Source: Nitrososphaera sp. (GTDB lineage: Archaea > Thermoproteota > Nitrososphaeria > Nitrososphaerales > Nitrososphaeraceae). From it: a stretch of DNA of 64,000 nucleotides. The stretch spans positions 1 to 64,000 of the forward strand of contig JAJUFP010000008.1 in the NCBI GenBank assembly GCA_029263715.1. Reading direction: 5' to 3'. Under the pieces are notes generated by a model that was given only the letters and a program-made list of their open reading frames with translations, was not told the DNA's origin and ran no database searches. This document shows, one piece after another, positions 34,198-42,863 of the stretch. Made by a program: the position numbers and the translations under genes. How positions within the stretch are numbered: the first letter of the stretch is position 1; each line of letters starts with the position of its first letter.

Positions 34198-34273
34198 GCT
34201 CCGGTGGTGTAGTCCGGTTAAGCATTTCGCCCTCTCAAGGCGGAGATCACGGGTTCAAATCCCGTCCGGAGCA
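34198..34273 (+). tRNA. tRNA-Glu (anticodon CTC)
   Basis: A complete cloverleaf: acceptor GCTCCGG pairs with CCGGAGC, discriminator A at 34273, D-arm with GTAGTCCGGTTA, anticodon loop CTCTCAA between TCGCC and GGCGG, and T-arm CACGGGTTCAAATCCCGT. CUC reads the Glu codon GAG. No intron and no encoded CCA. A TATA-like GGTTTTTAGC lies about 30 nt upstream. An AT-richer accessory stretch starts right after it. Confidence 0.96.
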
Positions 34274-34338
34274 TTTTTCCTTATTATACGGATTGTGAAT
34301 GACGGCAATCGAGCAAATTTAACTAAATGATTGGTGAC

Positions 34339-34824
34339 TCACTCATTAGTCTCTGCTTCCCATTTTATCCAAATCTTATTTGGCGGTGCTAGAACGTCAG
34401 TTATTCGAAAAACATTAAACTTGATCTTGCAAAATAGTGCTGTTTCTTCTTGATGCTTAGATAACTGGCTTGCACCGGTCTTAACCTCAACCCAGCTAAA
34501 ATCTTTGACATCCCTATTGTTAATTTCGCCATTAACTGCCCAACCGTCACCTAATCTACACGTCAAAAAGTCGAAAACGAAACTTGGGTTACCGTCAATA
34601 TCCGTTGGCTTGCAAATGTGTCTTATTTCATCAACTATGGATTCGGGAATTTGAATGAGGATACGGTCAAAACCATACTTGAATTCTAGAATATCTTGCG
34701 GCGTAAAGGTATTGTAAATATCTTCTAAACGAATGTAAGCGTAACCACGTTGCTGGCAAAGGTGTTTGAAGTATAGCTCTCCAAGGTCACCACGAAGTTC
34801 GGGCGTTATTTCCAATTCGGCCAT
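34339..34824 (-). CDS. PD-(D/E)XK nuclease-like protein
   Basis: A 161-aa protein with a likely nuclease core: Glu in ELRGDLGELYFKHLC, Asp in FVFDFLTCRL and the ExK pair in FSWVEVKTGASQLSKHQEE, similar to VRR-NUC/Holliday-junction-type nucleases. It lies just past the tRNA-Glu gene and is divergent from an exonuclease-like gene. The A/T-rich composition is unlike the core genes and suggests transfer. The target is unknown. Confidence 0.65.
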   Translation of the reverse strand: MAELEITPELRGDLGELYFKHLCQQRGYAYIRLEDIYNTFTPQDILEFKYGFDRILIQIPESIVDEIRHICKPTDIDGNPSFVFDFLTCRLGDGWAVNGEINNRDVKDFSWVEVKTGASQLSKHQEETALFCKIKFNVFRITDVLAPPNKIWIKWEAETNE

Positions 34825-34877
34825 AACCTAGTTATCAATAGAGTTAAAGTTAAAAATATTCTATTACAATTGTTGTT

Positions 34878-35474
34878 GTGTTGTCCACAATTTACTATTG
34901 GACTTATTTTGATATCGAGACATTAGGTTTGGACCCGGAAAAAGATAAGATCGTTACTATTCAGTATCAAAATCTTGTTTACGATGAGGACGGTAAGCCT
35001 ATGCACGATAAACAGGTAAAAGGATGGTTTAAACCGGGTTTACATATCTTAAAGGAATGGAAGTCTGACGAAAAGACGATCCTAAAACAAGCGTATGATG
35101 ACTTACTATCGAAAGGAAGGAGGAAGGATTTTGAGCCTGTGGGAAACAATCTATCTTTTGAAGGTAAGTTCCTGAAAGCAAAACTTATGAAATATGGGAT
35201 TATTGGGAAGAACGAACACCTTCGATTTGGACATCTGAAAATGATTGATCTACTTCCAGTTATGAAGTTAGTAAACGGCGGGGATGCCAGAACGGCTAAA
35301 TTCTTTGGTAAGGTTGGCGATAACAAGAATATCCCGGATTGGTATATGAACAATGAGTACAATAAGATTGAAGAATATATTCACAAAGAAACGCGATCTT
35401 TCGTTAAAACAATGGATTACCTCATGGTCAAGCTACCCCAATTAAAGAATGAGATTTTGGCACTACATACCTAA
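34878..35474 (+). CDS. DEDD/RNase H-fold exonuclease-like protein
   Basis: A 198-aa protein starting at GTG. The first motif, YFDIETLGLDPEKDKIVTIQ, is typical Exo I (DxE) of DnaQ-like 3'-5' exonucleases. A second region, GNNLSFEGKFLKAKL, sits where Exo II (N-x-x-F-D) would be but has Glu in place of Asp, and KMIDLLPVMKL follows. Divergent from the nuclease-like gene, so the pair may act together. AT-rich, accessory. Confidence 0.65.
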   Translation: MLSTIYYWTYFDIETLGLDPEKDKIVTIQYQNLVYDEDGKPMHDKQVKGWFKPGLHILKEWKSDEKTILKQAYDDLLSKGRRKDFEPVGNNLSFEGKFLKAKLMKYGIIGKNEHLRFGHLKMIDLLPVMKLVNGGDARTAKFFGKVGDNKNIPDWYMNNEYNKIEEYIHKETRSFVKTMDYLMVKLPQLKNEILALHT

Positions 35475-35506
35475 AGCCGTAATAGTCACACACATTAAGA
35501 TGAATT

Positions 35507-35860
35507 ATGCCCACTTTATACAGTGGAGAACTAAAGTTTGACTCCTTTAGTCACTTCTATCTAGAACGTGAAAAGAAGAACATTGTTCGCATCGATGTTG
35601 AATCTACCGATCATAGCATCTATACTAGCCTAAAGTTTAGCCTAGATCAAGCATCAGATATTATCAAGGAAATTGACCTTAGATCATCAGATTCAGAAGA
35701 AATGGTAGAATATGAACACATAGAGCATGTTGAACTTTTGGAAGATGAAGGAAAATGGATTTTGGATATTGGATTAGATTCTAGCTGGACAAGCTTTCGT
35801 TTTAACAACAAGGACGATGTCAGAAGGCTATTATCTGAACTAAGAAAAGCGTCCGAATAA
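35507..35860 (+). CDS. Hypothetical acidic protein
   Basis: A 117-aa acidic protein (VESTDHSIYTSLKFSLDQAS, SSDSEEMVEYEHIEHVELLE) 32 nt after the exonuclease-like gene on the same strand. Mixed strands and helices; no domain recognised. Low GC, like its neighbours. It probably belongs to the same accessory unit. Confidence 0.65.
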   Translation: MPTLYSGELKFDSFSHFYLEREKKNIVRIDVESTDHSIYTSLKFSLDQASDIIKEIDLRSSDSEEMVEYEHIEHVELLEDEGKWILDIGLDSSWTSFRFNNKDDVRRLLSELRKASE

Positions 35861-35920
35861 ACGAACGTAACGTCCCGCCGCAGCCATAAGAATAAAGCAA
35901 AAGAACAGATAACTTATACT

Positions 35921-36615
35921 ATGTCTGCCGAACCATTACGCTACTACATCAAGGATCATTCATCATTTCGCCGTTTTATGTGGTTTCATAATAACAAGCT
36001 TAATGAAATGCTTATGGGATTCTACGGATTAAAGAACAAACAGCCGCGGCTTGGCTACATGTTTCCAGATAGGATTGTCGCCGAAGCAGACCTTTCAAGC
36101 CTACACTTCGAATATTCCAATCTTGTGAAGATAGGAAAACAAGCTGGTCATATAACTTGCCATTCTGATGGCACATTTCATAATTAAGACAATAGTTGAC
36201 GAGGATGTCTATCGTGATACGGTAAAGTGGCAAGAATCACTAGGTACAGATACCAAAACCTTCCTAGACTTTATCATTATCAGCGATTTATCACAGAAAT
36301 CTGCATTTCAACATCCACACCTAAATTGCCGCACATTTGGATGGAAAACAAGCCAAGGCAATTCTATATTGTCGAAGGGAAATTTTCTGGTAGTAAGTAT
36401 CCGGTTGAAGCGGAAATGGCCGCACGTGCCACAAGAATAATGAATCCGGCGCCAACACTGGTGTTAGCGGTTCCACGATAAAGGGCATATTATGGCCAAG
36501 AGTTACGTCAGTGCCACCAGAAATACTCGCCAAGCATCCACAAGGGACTATCGTTATCTTCAAGTTCCCTAGCAATGATGATGCTTATCTGATAAAGGGT
36601 TTCGTTTTTAGTTGA
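35921..36615 (+). pseudogene. Frameshifted hypothetical gene
   Basis: A protein-like reading starts at ATG 35921 (MSAEPLRYYIKDHSSFRRFM), shifts frame near 36180 (continuing KTIVDEDVYRDTVKWQESLG), returns to the first frame near 36300 (PHIWMENKPRQFYIVEGKFS), and shifts again near 36480 (ILWPRVTSVPPEILAKHPQG) to end at TGA 36613. Each piece looks coding, and together they would make about 230 aa. Decay or sequence errors explain it. No family recognised. Confidence 0.6.
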
Positions 36616-36852
36616 ATATTTGCTAAGGAAGAATCAGTGTAATGCCTTGCCAAAGCACTATAGATTGACAGAAGTTGCTTTTACCAGATCATTTCATGAA
36701 CGGTTCTAAAGACAACGATCTGGAAACGCCTCCACTGAATCCGCTAACTAAACCTAGTTATCAGAAAATCAACGACTTCGACCCGGTTCTGGCACAAAAA
36801 GGTTAGGACTCCCGGACTCTGATCCAATGAGGGAGCTATGCTGATTTTCCAC

Positions 36853-37002
36853 TTAATGATAATCGTCAAGGTCTTCCACAAAGAACTCGTAATTGCAGGA
36901 CGTGCAGACATACCTGCACTTTCTGGTAAACCGGCCCTTGCATGATACCTGCTCGGCCGTCCTTTTCCCGCAGTTCTCGCAGTATAGGATAGCAGCTAAC
37001 AT
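36853..37002 (-). CDS. Small zinc-binding protein (49 aa)
   Basis: The product starts MLAAILYCENCGKRT and has a second knuckle CRYVCTSCNYEFFVED, a zinc ribbon typical of small archaeal proteins. The frame extends further upstream through a hydrophobic stretch (about 37180-37250 on the minus strand), so a longer membrane-anchored form is possible, but that part overlaps the next gene's promoter. I favour the short form. Confidence 0.6.
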   Translation of the reverse strand: MLAAILYCENCGKRTAEQVSCKGRFTRKCRYVCTSCNYEFFVEDLDDYH

Positions 37003-37256
37003 CCTGTATCTAATATTACGACAAACCCACAAATTTGTCTTGTCATTTTGAGAATGGTCCAAAACATAATTGGATCGGGCTGCCGGCGTATGTAACGCGC
37101 TGTCTTGGTTCTCTTCTCCCCCGCCAGAACAGATCCCGTCCTGCGCCAACTCTTGTGTTTTTTGCAAGTTCGCTAGATTTCTAAGCAGATAAACAAGACT
37201 ATAGTACAATGACATTCCAATAAAGGATAATAGCAACCATGCGGTAATCAGACTGC

Positions 37257-37739
37257 TTGAACTTCGGGTATCCACTCTTTCTGTTTGGAGCCCTTTTCGT
37301 GCAATCATTTCACATGCTTGAACATATTGCGCAGGTTGTCGAGAAGTTCGCCCTGCAGTGGACCAAACCCTACGGGCTTTTGGGCACTGCATTGGATATA
37401 GAACCGGTGCATTTTGCCTACAATGCAGCATACCTGGGATTGATCGTAGTGACATGGCTGCTTTTCAGAAACAAGATTACAAAGTACAACAGTGCCATCA
37501 CCGGGTTGTTTGTATTTGCTATCGGCTCTGAATCCTGGCATTTCATAGAACACTCGATAAAACTAGAGCAGCATTTTGTCCAAGGTTGCGTATCGTGTCC
37601 AGGAATACTGGGTGTTTATTTTGATCCTGTGATGCTTCACTTTGTTTACAACATCGTGGTGTTTGCACCATATGTGGCAGTGTTCTTTCTTCTCAACAGA
37701 AACATGCTGCCAGAAAAGGTATCCGAGACCAAGCTGTAG
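37257..37739 (+). CDS. His-rich multi-pass membrane protein
   Basis: A 160-aa protein with about four membrane helices. His residues lie at helix ends: SFHMLEHIAQVV, DIEPVHFAYNAAY, SWHFIEHSIKLEQHF and DPVMLHFVYN, which suggests heme or metal ligands. It starts at TTG 37257; an in-frame stop lies 15 nt upstream. No named family. It could be an electron-transfer or metal-handling protein. Confidence 0.65.
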   Translation: MNFGYPLFLFGALFVQSFHMLEHIAQVVEKFALQWTKPYGLLGTALDIEPVHFAYNAAYLGLIVVTWLLFRNKITKYNSAITGLFVFAIGSESWHFIEHSIKLEQHFVQGCVSCPGILGVYFDPVMLHFVYNIVVFAPYVAVFFLLNRNMLPEKVSETKL

Positions 37740-38000
37740 ATATAAGTCCTCGAAGGTTTTGCAGCCAATCTTAAAGCGAGCCTAAGTGAAGTTCGCAGGA
37801 AGCCGTTAAACAGCAACAGACGTTTCTTTAGCTTCCATCTGCGCTTGGCGTATCAAGGCTTTACGCAATACCTGGCGCTATATCGGCTTTGTTTGGAATC
37901 TTTTCATAAAGCAACTTTCCAAACAGCGGCTTGAACAAAAATAATTCGCGCTTTGGACTATATCACCTCCACTCCGTTCATGATTCAGTGTTTGCACTCC

Positions 38001-38336
38001 TTACCATGGAAACGGCATCCATGGAAGGCTTGCCATGATGATTGCAGTAGCCACTATCAGCGAGGCCAGAAAAACCGTCATCCACCTCTTTACTGTGCCC
38101 ACGCTTTCTTTCCGTCCAAGGGTAAAGTACAGTCCGGCCCACAGAACGGCCCAGGCCAGAGTGGGATAAAAGAAAACGCCGCTGTAACCAGCCGCCGGAG
38201 TGTAAACTACAAGCCATTTCTGCGGGAGGTGTACCCATAGCGGCGTCAGAACACCAACCATCAGTATCGACACCGACGTTGCGATGAATACGGCGGCCAC
38301 CTTGCCAGTTGTTTTAACTGAATATGCTTTTTCCAT
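38001..38336 (-). CDS. Three-TM membrane protein
   Basis: A 111-aa membrane protein with helices near 13-34, 55-74 and 84-104 (VFLASLIVATAIIMASLPW). It begins 6 nt after the upstream membrane gene, so they form an operon and perhaps a complex. A few Trp and His (LTPLWVHLPQKW) lie in the first loop. No family recognised. Confidence 0.7.
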   Translation of the reverse strand: MEKAYSVKTTGKVAAVFIATSVSILMVGVLTPLWVHLPQKWLVVYTPAAGYSGVFFYPTLAWAVLWAGLYFTLGRKESVGTVKRWMTVFLASLIVATAIIMASLPWMPFPW

Positions 38337-38342
38337 CCCTGG

Positions 38343-38927
38343 TCACCCCTGCACGGAAGCTATCTTGGTAGGCACAATTCCCATCAGCGATATGAACAGG
38401 GCGTACATTATCGCCAGCGAGATCAGTGCGACCATCATGTTTTTGATTGCCGGGTTTGTAAACATCTGCTCCTTGTAATGCCATGCCAGGTATGCGATGA
38501 GGCCCGCCCACATGGTTCCAAGCAGGCCCATGTATTCCATGGTCTCAAACATGGGAGAATGGGCGTACGGGAACGTCGCCTTTATCTTTGACTTGGCGCT
38601 GTCCGGGTCTGAAAGCCGGTATTCAACGTATCCAATGGTGCCTGTTATCAGGATGACAAATACCGAGACTGCAGCTGCGATGGAAAGCATCCTTATGACG
38701 TTGACGGCATCATGATGCCGTTGGCTGCTAAATACCAGCACGCCGATAACTCCTGCTCCAGACATGATGGCAAAGGCAGTAAAGAAATCGTGCAGGATCA
38801 TTGCGCTCTCGATCTTCTTGTCCACCAGATGTCCGAGGATAACCATGCCTACGGATACGATGGTGGTGATTCCTATAATCAGGAACAATATCGTTTTTGT
38901 TGCTGTTAAAGGTCTAGATACTAACAT
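38343..38927 (-). CDS. Five-TM membrane protein
   Basis: A 194-aa membrane protein with about five helices (for example TILFLIIGITTIVSVGMVIL and AIKNMMVALISLAIMYALFI). His residues occur in MILHDFFTAF, SSQRHHDAVN, FPYAHSPMFE and YLAWHYKEQ, which could bind heme b or a metal. Operonic with the three-TM gene. It could be a small cytochrome-like pair; this is inference. Confidence 0.7.
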   Translation of the reverse strand: MLVSRPLTATKTILFLIIGITTIVSVGMVILGHLVDKKIESAMILHDFFTAFAIMSGAGVIGVLVFSSQRHHDAVNVIRMLSIAAAVSVFVILITGTIGYVEYRLSDPDSAKSKIKATFPYAHSPMFETMEYMGLLGTMWAGLIAYLAWHYKEQMFTNPAIKNMMVALISLAIMYALFISLMGIVPTKIASVQG

Positions 38928-39036
38928 GAAAGTTACTGCAGAAGGACAATTGGATTTATACTGTTGAAGCGTTTTCCTGTTCTTGTTCTAGCAGTCTGGA
39001 ATCACTGCCGAGAAACGGCCGTTGAAATAAATAGAC

Positions 39037-40869
39037 TTACCTGACCAAGTTCCTTGCCTTGAGTGCCTCAAGGCCGATCAGCGCACCCCTGTGGCCGGGT
39101 TTTGCTTCCAGAGCCTTGTTGTAATAGTCTTGGGCCGCGGCATAATCCCCAAGCCGGTACGAAACGTTTCCAAGGCCCACCAGCGCGTTGGGATTATCCG
39201 AATCGACTGCCAGTGTCTCATTGTACAGCCTTGTGGCGTTTTCATAGTCGCCCCTTTGAAATGAGACGTTGGCCAGCCCGTTCAGCGCGTTGGCGCTACC
39301 CGGATTTATCGTCAGCACCAGTTCATAGGTGGTCAGAGCCTCGTCCAGCATGTCAAACTTATAAAGCTCGTCGGCGGTCCTGATCAACTCCTTTGTCAGG
39401 TCTATCTTTTGCCCGGCCTGCTCAAAGTACTGCGATGCCTCCTCGGTTCTGCCCTGCAGGTGGAGGACAAAGCCAATCCCCAGCAGTGCATAGGGGTCAT
39501 CAGGCCTTGCCGCAAGCACCTGCTGGTAGTATTCATTGGATTTGTCCAGGTCGCCGGCGATGCTGTAGGCGTAACCAAGGCCCCTTATGGCGCCCATGTT
39601 GCCGGGATCGAGGGACAGAGTCTTTTCGTACTGCGATACGCCGGCGGCTAGCAATCCCGTCCTGACGTAGACGTTGCCCACACCGTTGATGGCGTCGGTG
39701 CTGGATTTGTCCAAGGCCCGTACATGGTTGTAGTACTGGCCGGCGGCCTGGTAGTCCTCCAGTTCATAGTATGCGTCTCCAAGACCTATCAAGGCGTCTA
39801 GGTCATCTGGATTTCTGGCCAAGACCTGCTGGTGATACATCAAAGCCTGCTCCGCATAACCGGTCGCCGTCAGGACGCGCCCCTTTCCATTCATCGCCCT
39901 TGCATTTTCCGGATCCATCTGAAGGGCAGAATCATAGTACTCTGAAGAAATGTGGTAGTATTCTTTTTCAAAGAACTCATCGGCCTTTGCAACGACATAT
40001 TCTGCGCCCAGATCCGAGGCAAGACTTTCCCTAGCTATGTAGGCATTTGTAAATCTGACATCTAGCTCCCTGCTAGACACGGAACCTGGGAATCTGCCCT
40101 GCATGTCTTGAAACAGGACTCTGTTATTTGCAAGCGCCTGGTTTTCCGGCTCGATGGATAACGCCCTGTCTACCAGTGCCAGCGCTCCTTGGAGATCGCC
40201 GTTTCCAGCCTTGGCTATGGCAAGGTTGTTCATGGCCGGCACATTATCGCGTTTTACCTGCAGCACCCTGTCAAAGTACGACTCGGCTTTCTGGTAGTCC
40301 TTCTGCTGGATGCTGACTATGCCGGCGCTGTTGAGAGCAGGAAAATAGTTGCCGTCCATCGAAAGTATCCTGTCTAGAATCCTAGCGCCGTCCTGCTTGT
40401 AAATTTCAGATGAAACAAGGGCAGCCGCAACGTTGCTGCTGATTCCAAGGCCTGGGTTTTCATCTAGATGCCTGTTGTAGAATATACTTACTACCTCGTA
40501 ATTCTGCATCTGGATGAGAGAGTTCAGCTTGTTCTCAAATGCGGCATGGCTCCAGCCCATCTCCAGGATCTCGTTGTCGTATTTTATTGTGTCCTGATAG
40601 TTGCCACCAAGGTAACTTTCGTTTGCCTTCTTGTACAGGTCCAGCAATTTCTTGACGCGCTCTATCCTGTCCTGCGCGTCGTCCAGCTGATCCTGGTGCT
40701 TTTCCAGATAATCCAGCTTGGTCTCCATCAAACTTATCGCCTGGCTCTGGTCGTCGATTATCTGTATGAGCTGGACAGAGACTACGTTTTTGCTTAACAA
40801 CACCGTCAGAATGGCAAGCAGGGCTGCTGTGCCAACCACTATCGCAAAGACCTTGAGGAGCCTTTCCAA
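39037..40869 (-). CDS. Membrane-anchored TPR-repeat protein
   Basis: A 610-aa protein. An N-terminal membrane helix (about 7-28) is followed by a coiled coil (about 40-75) and then around a dozen TPR units from about residue 165 to the end, such as NALVGLGNVSYRLGDYAAAQ. TPRs scaffold protein complexes; the anchor places it at the membrane. It could organise surface or secretion machinery. Complete in length. Confidence 0.88.
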   Translation of the reverse strand: MERLLKVFAIVVGTAALLAILTVLLSKNVVSVQLIQIIDDQSQAISLMETKLDYLEKHQDQLDDAQDRIERVKKLLDLYKKANESYLGGNYQDTIKYDNEILEMGWSHAAFENKLNSLIQMQNYEVVSIFYNRHLDENPGLGISSNVAAALVSSEIYKQDGARILDRILSMDGNYFPALNSAGIVSIQQKDYQKAESYFDRVLQVKRDNVPAMNNLAIAKAGNGDLQGALALVDRALSIEPENQALANNRVLFQDMQGRFPGSVSSRELDVRFTNAYIARESLASDLGAEYVVAKADEFFEKEYYHISSEYYDSALQMDPENARAMNGKGRVLTATGYAEQALMYHQQVLARNPDDLDALIGLGDAYYELEDYQAAGQYYNHVRALDKSSTDAINGVGNVYVRTGLLAAGVSQYEKTLSLDPGNMGAIRGLGYAYSIAGDLDKSNEYYQQVLAARPDDPYALLGIGFVLHLQGRTEEASQYFEQAGQKIDLTKELIRTADELYKFDMLDEALTTYELVLTINPGSANALNGLANVSFQRGDYENATRLYNETLAVDSDNPNALVGLGNVSYRLGDYAAAQDYYNKALEAKPGHRGALIGLEALKARNLVR

Positions 40870-40907
40870 CTAGCCTTGGTGCATCAAAGAACGCCCATGA
40901 TTATAAA

Positions 40908-41744
40908 CTACTTTGTTCTGGCAGTGGCTATCAGCACGTCCCAGGGGAAGATTATCACTCCGTTATTTGTAAAATGCCTTGCAGATTCCCGGGCCCGCTC
41001 CTTGATCTCAAGGACAGTTTTTTCGCCGGCGGCTTGTATCTTGGAGCGTATGGAGGCAGCGGTGGTGGACAGGTAGTCAGACCAGTACTGCTCGAAGGTT
41101 CCGGCATCGTAGCTGTAGACAAACTTTTCAACGCTGACGTCTGCAAAGCCAGTGGATTCTATCACGTCCTTCAGGCTGGCCGGCTCGCCAAACCTGTGGA
41201 CCGTGGGCGCTCCTTCCGGCCGTATGTCCGGAAGCCGCTGCAGGACCGGCTCCATTATCGTGCTAAAGTAGGGAACACCCCTAGCAGTGCCATGGACGGC
41301 TACTGCCAGCACGCCATCCTCTTTGAGCAGCGTTCTTAAGTTGCCCAGAACCCTGGCAGGATCTGGAAAGAACATCAAGGCATACTGGCAGAGAATCCTG
41401 TCGAATCGGCCGTGCAGGCCGACGTTTTCTGCATCCATCTCAACAAAGTTGCCTGCTGGCACGGCAGACCTGGCAATCCTCAACGCCCCACGTGAAAAAT
41501 CAACGCCCACAATCAGTCCAGAAGAGCCAAGGATGCTGGCCACCTGCATGGATACTGCACCGGTTCCGCATCCAACGTCAAGGACAGAATCCCCCCTTAC
41601 CACCTGAGCTGATTTTACCAGCTGCGCGGTTGACCTAAAGGGCCCCCTTCCTGCGCCAGCCCAGCCGTTGTGGTATTCCGGGGCGACCAGGTTCCAGTTA
41701 TCCCTAGAACTCCACTTGTACTTGACAGGGTCATAAGCAGCCAA
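40908..41744 (-). CDS. Class I SAM-dependent methyltransferase
   Basis: A 278-aa methyltransferase. Motif I is VLDVGCGTGAVSMQ, motif II ends in VGVDFSRGAL, and motif IV-like region is FDRILCQYALMFFPDPARV. It resembles UbiE/COQ5-type small-molecule methyltransferases. It lies 130 bp from, and divergent to, the terpene-like pair; a role in modifying their product is conceivable but not shown. Confidence 0.88.
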   Translation of the reverse strand: MAAYDPVKYKWSSRDNWNLVAPEYHNGWAGAGRGPFRSTAQLVKSAQVVRGDSVLDVGCGTGAVSMQVASILGSSGLIVGVDFSRGALRIARSAVPAGNFVEMDAENVGLHGRFDRILCQYALMFFPDPARVLGNLRTLLKEDGVLAVAVHGTARGVPYFSTIMEPVLQRLPDIRPEGAPTVHRFGEPASLKDVIESTGFADVSVEKFVYSYDAGTFEQYWSDYLSTTAASIRSKIQAAGEKTVLEIKERARESARHFTNNGVIIFPWDVLIATARTK

Positions 41745-41893
41745 GGAACGTCACAAGGTATTGATCTTGTCGTTATATGTTGTATTTGCAAGTACACTTT
41801 GACCATTGGGCCCCTGCGAGGCAAAAAGATCAGAATCACGGATAATTTACAAGAATGCATATTAACTTAGGTTAGTTGGTTGTATTTTGTCTG

Positions 41894-42859
41894 TTGGAAA
41901 TCGACAGCAGTTTAAAAGAGCGAATCCTGTCCAGCATGGACAAGGCAGCGTCATTTATGATTCAAGGTTTGGAAGACAGGAAATTGTTGCTTACTGAAAC
42001 CTCGCCAAAAATTGCTTTTGGTGATGATCCATCTTACGTTTCATCTGTCTACATTCCAAGCTACATAGCACACAGTTTAGGCTTTGTAAAAACAACTGGA
42101 AGTATTTCTACAGCAATATCAGAGATCATGGGTTACCTGAAAAGCCAGATGGAGACTGACGGGACCTGGCGGTTCTTCGGAAAACAGGATGAATTTCCAC
42201 CGCCGGATTTTGATGACACGTGCTGTGCCCTGGTAGCATTGAAAGAAAATAACATCGAGGTCAAGACCGACGTGTGGAGCCTGTTGTCAAAGTTTAGAGG
42301 AGAATCTGGTTTGTACTACACATGGATTGATGAGTGGATGAACAAAGAGAGTTCGTATCATGTCGACGGTGTCGTAAATACCAATATCCTTTACTTTGCC
42401 GCGGTTTTCAAAAGGAAGCTGCCGGAGATTATCAAATTCATAGACCTTTACTCCCGCGTAAAGGAATTCTATCGTTTTAGCATCTATTCTGTTTCGGAAT
42501 ATTCGTCCATCTACCTTATTTCAAGAGCATACGGAGACGGCGAAATAACCGAGCTTGACCGTGCAATGCTCCACATCACGTATTATTTGATCGAACATCA
42601 ACGATCTGATGGCAGTTGGGGAAACCCCTTTGAAACGATCTTGGCCCTGGCCTCTTTGGCAAACGCCGGATATGCAGGCAATCAAATTGTCAGATCAATT
42701 GAATATTTACTAAAGAGCCAACAACCTTCTGGCGGGTTTCCTTCCCATGCCTTCTTTAAAGATTTCACGCCTGTCTATTACGGGTCACCTTATCTGACAA
42801 CGGCGATATTTTTGGAGGCCATGTCCAAAATGTTGAAACCGAAACAAAAGACACTGTAG
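41894..42859 (+). CDS. Class II terpene-cyclase-like (prenyltransferase/squalene-oxidase repeat) protein
   Basis: A protein of about 321 aa with alpha/alpha-barrel repeats of the Prenyltrans family. QW-like repeats are QMETDGTWRFFGK, HQRSDGSWGNPF and SQQPSGGFPSHAF. The key segment PPPDFDDTCCALVAL contains DxDDT, the general-acid motif of class II cyclases such as squalene-hopene cyclase. It is half the usual length (one barrel). TTG 41894 lies about 30 nt after a TATA-like ATATTAAC; TTG 41876 is the longer option. It is 4 nt before the class I-like gene. Confidence 0.75.
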   Translation: MEIDSSLKERILSSMDKAASFMIQGLEDRKLLLTETSPKIAFGDDPSYVSSVYIPSYIAHSLGFVKTTGSISTAISEIMGYLKSQMETDGTWRFFGKQDEFPPPDFDDTCCALVALKENNIEVKTDVWSLLSKFRGESGLYYTWIDEWMNKESSYHVDGVVNTNILYFAAVFKRKLPEIIKFIDLYSRVKEFYRFSIYSVSEYSSIYLISRAYGDGEITELDRAMLHITYYLIEHQRSDGSWGNPFETILALASLANAGYAGNQIVRSIEYLLKSQQPSGGFPSHAFFKDFTPVYYGSPYLTTAIFLEAMSKMLKPKQKTL

Positions 42860-42863
42860 GAGA

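Noticed and set aside
34198-34273. tRNA-Glu as a proven integration site
   Set aside because: I found no second copy of the tRNA 3' end in the window, so integration there is only a possibility.
36696-36806. 36-aa ORF (MNGSKDNDLETPPLNPLTKP...) after the frameshifted gene
   Set aside because: Too short, with no promoter evidence or family; may be a remnant.
37003-37455. Upstream extension of the small zinc-ribbon gene with a membrane-like segment
   Set aside because: It overlaps the 5' part of the plus-strand membrane gene and has non-protein-like composition in its first half.
37790-37940. Coding-like fragment (minus strand, about 25 codons) between membrane genes
   Set aside because: Too short and without a start or promoter; may be the end of a lost gene.
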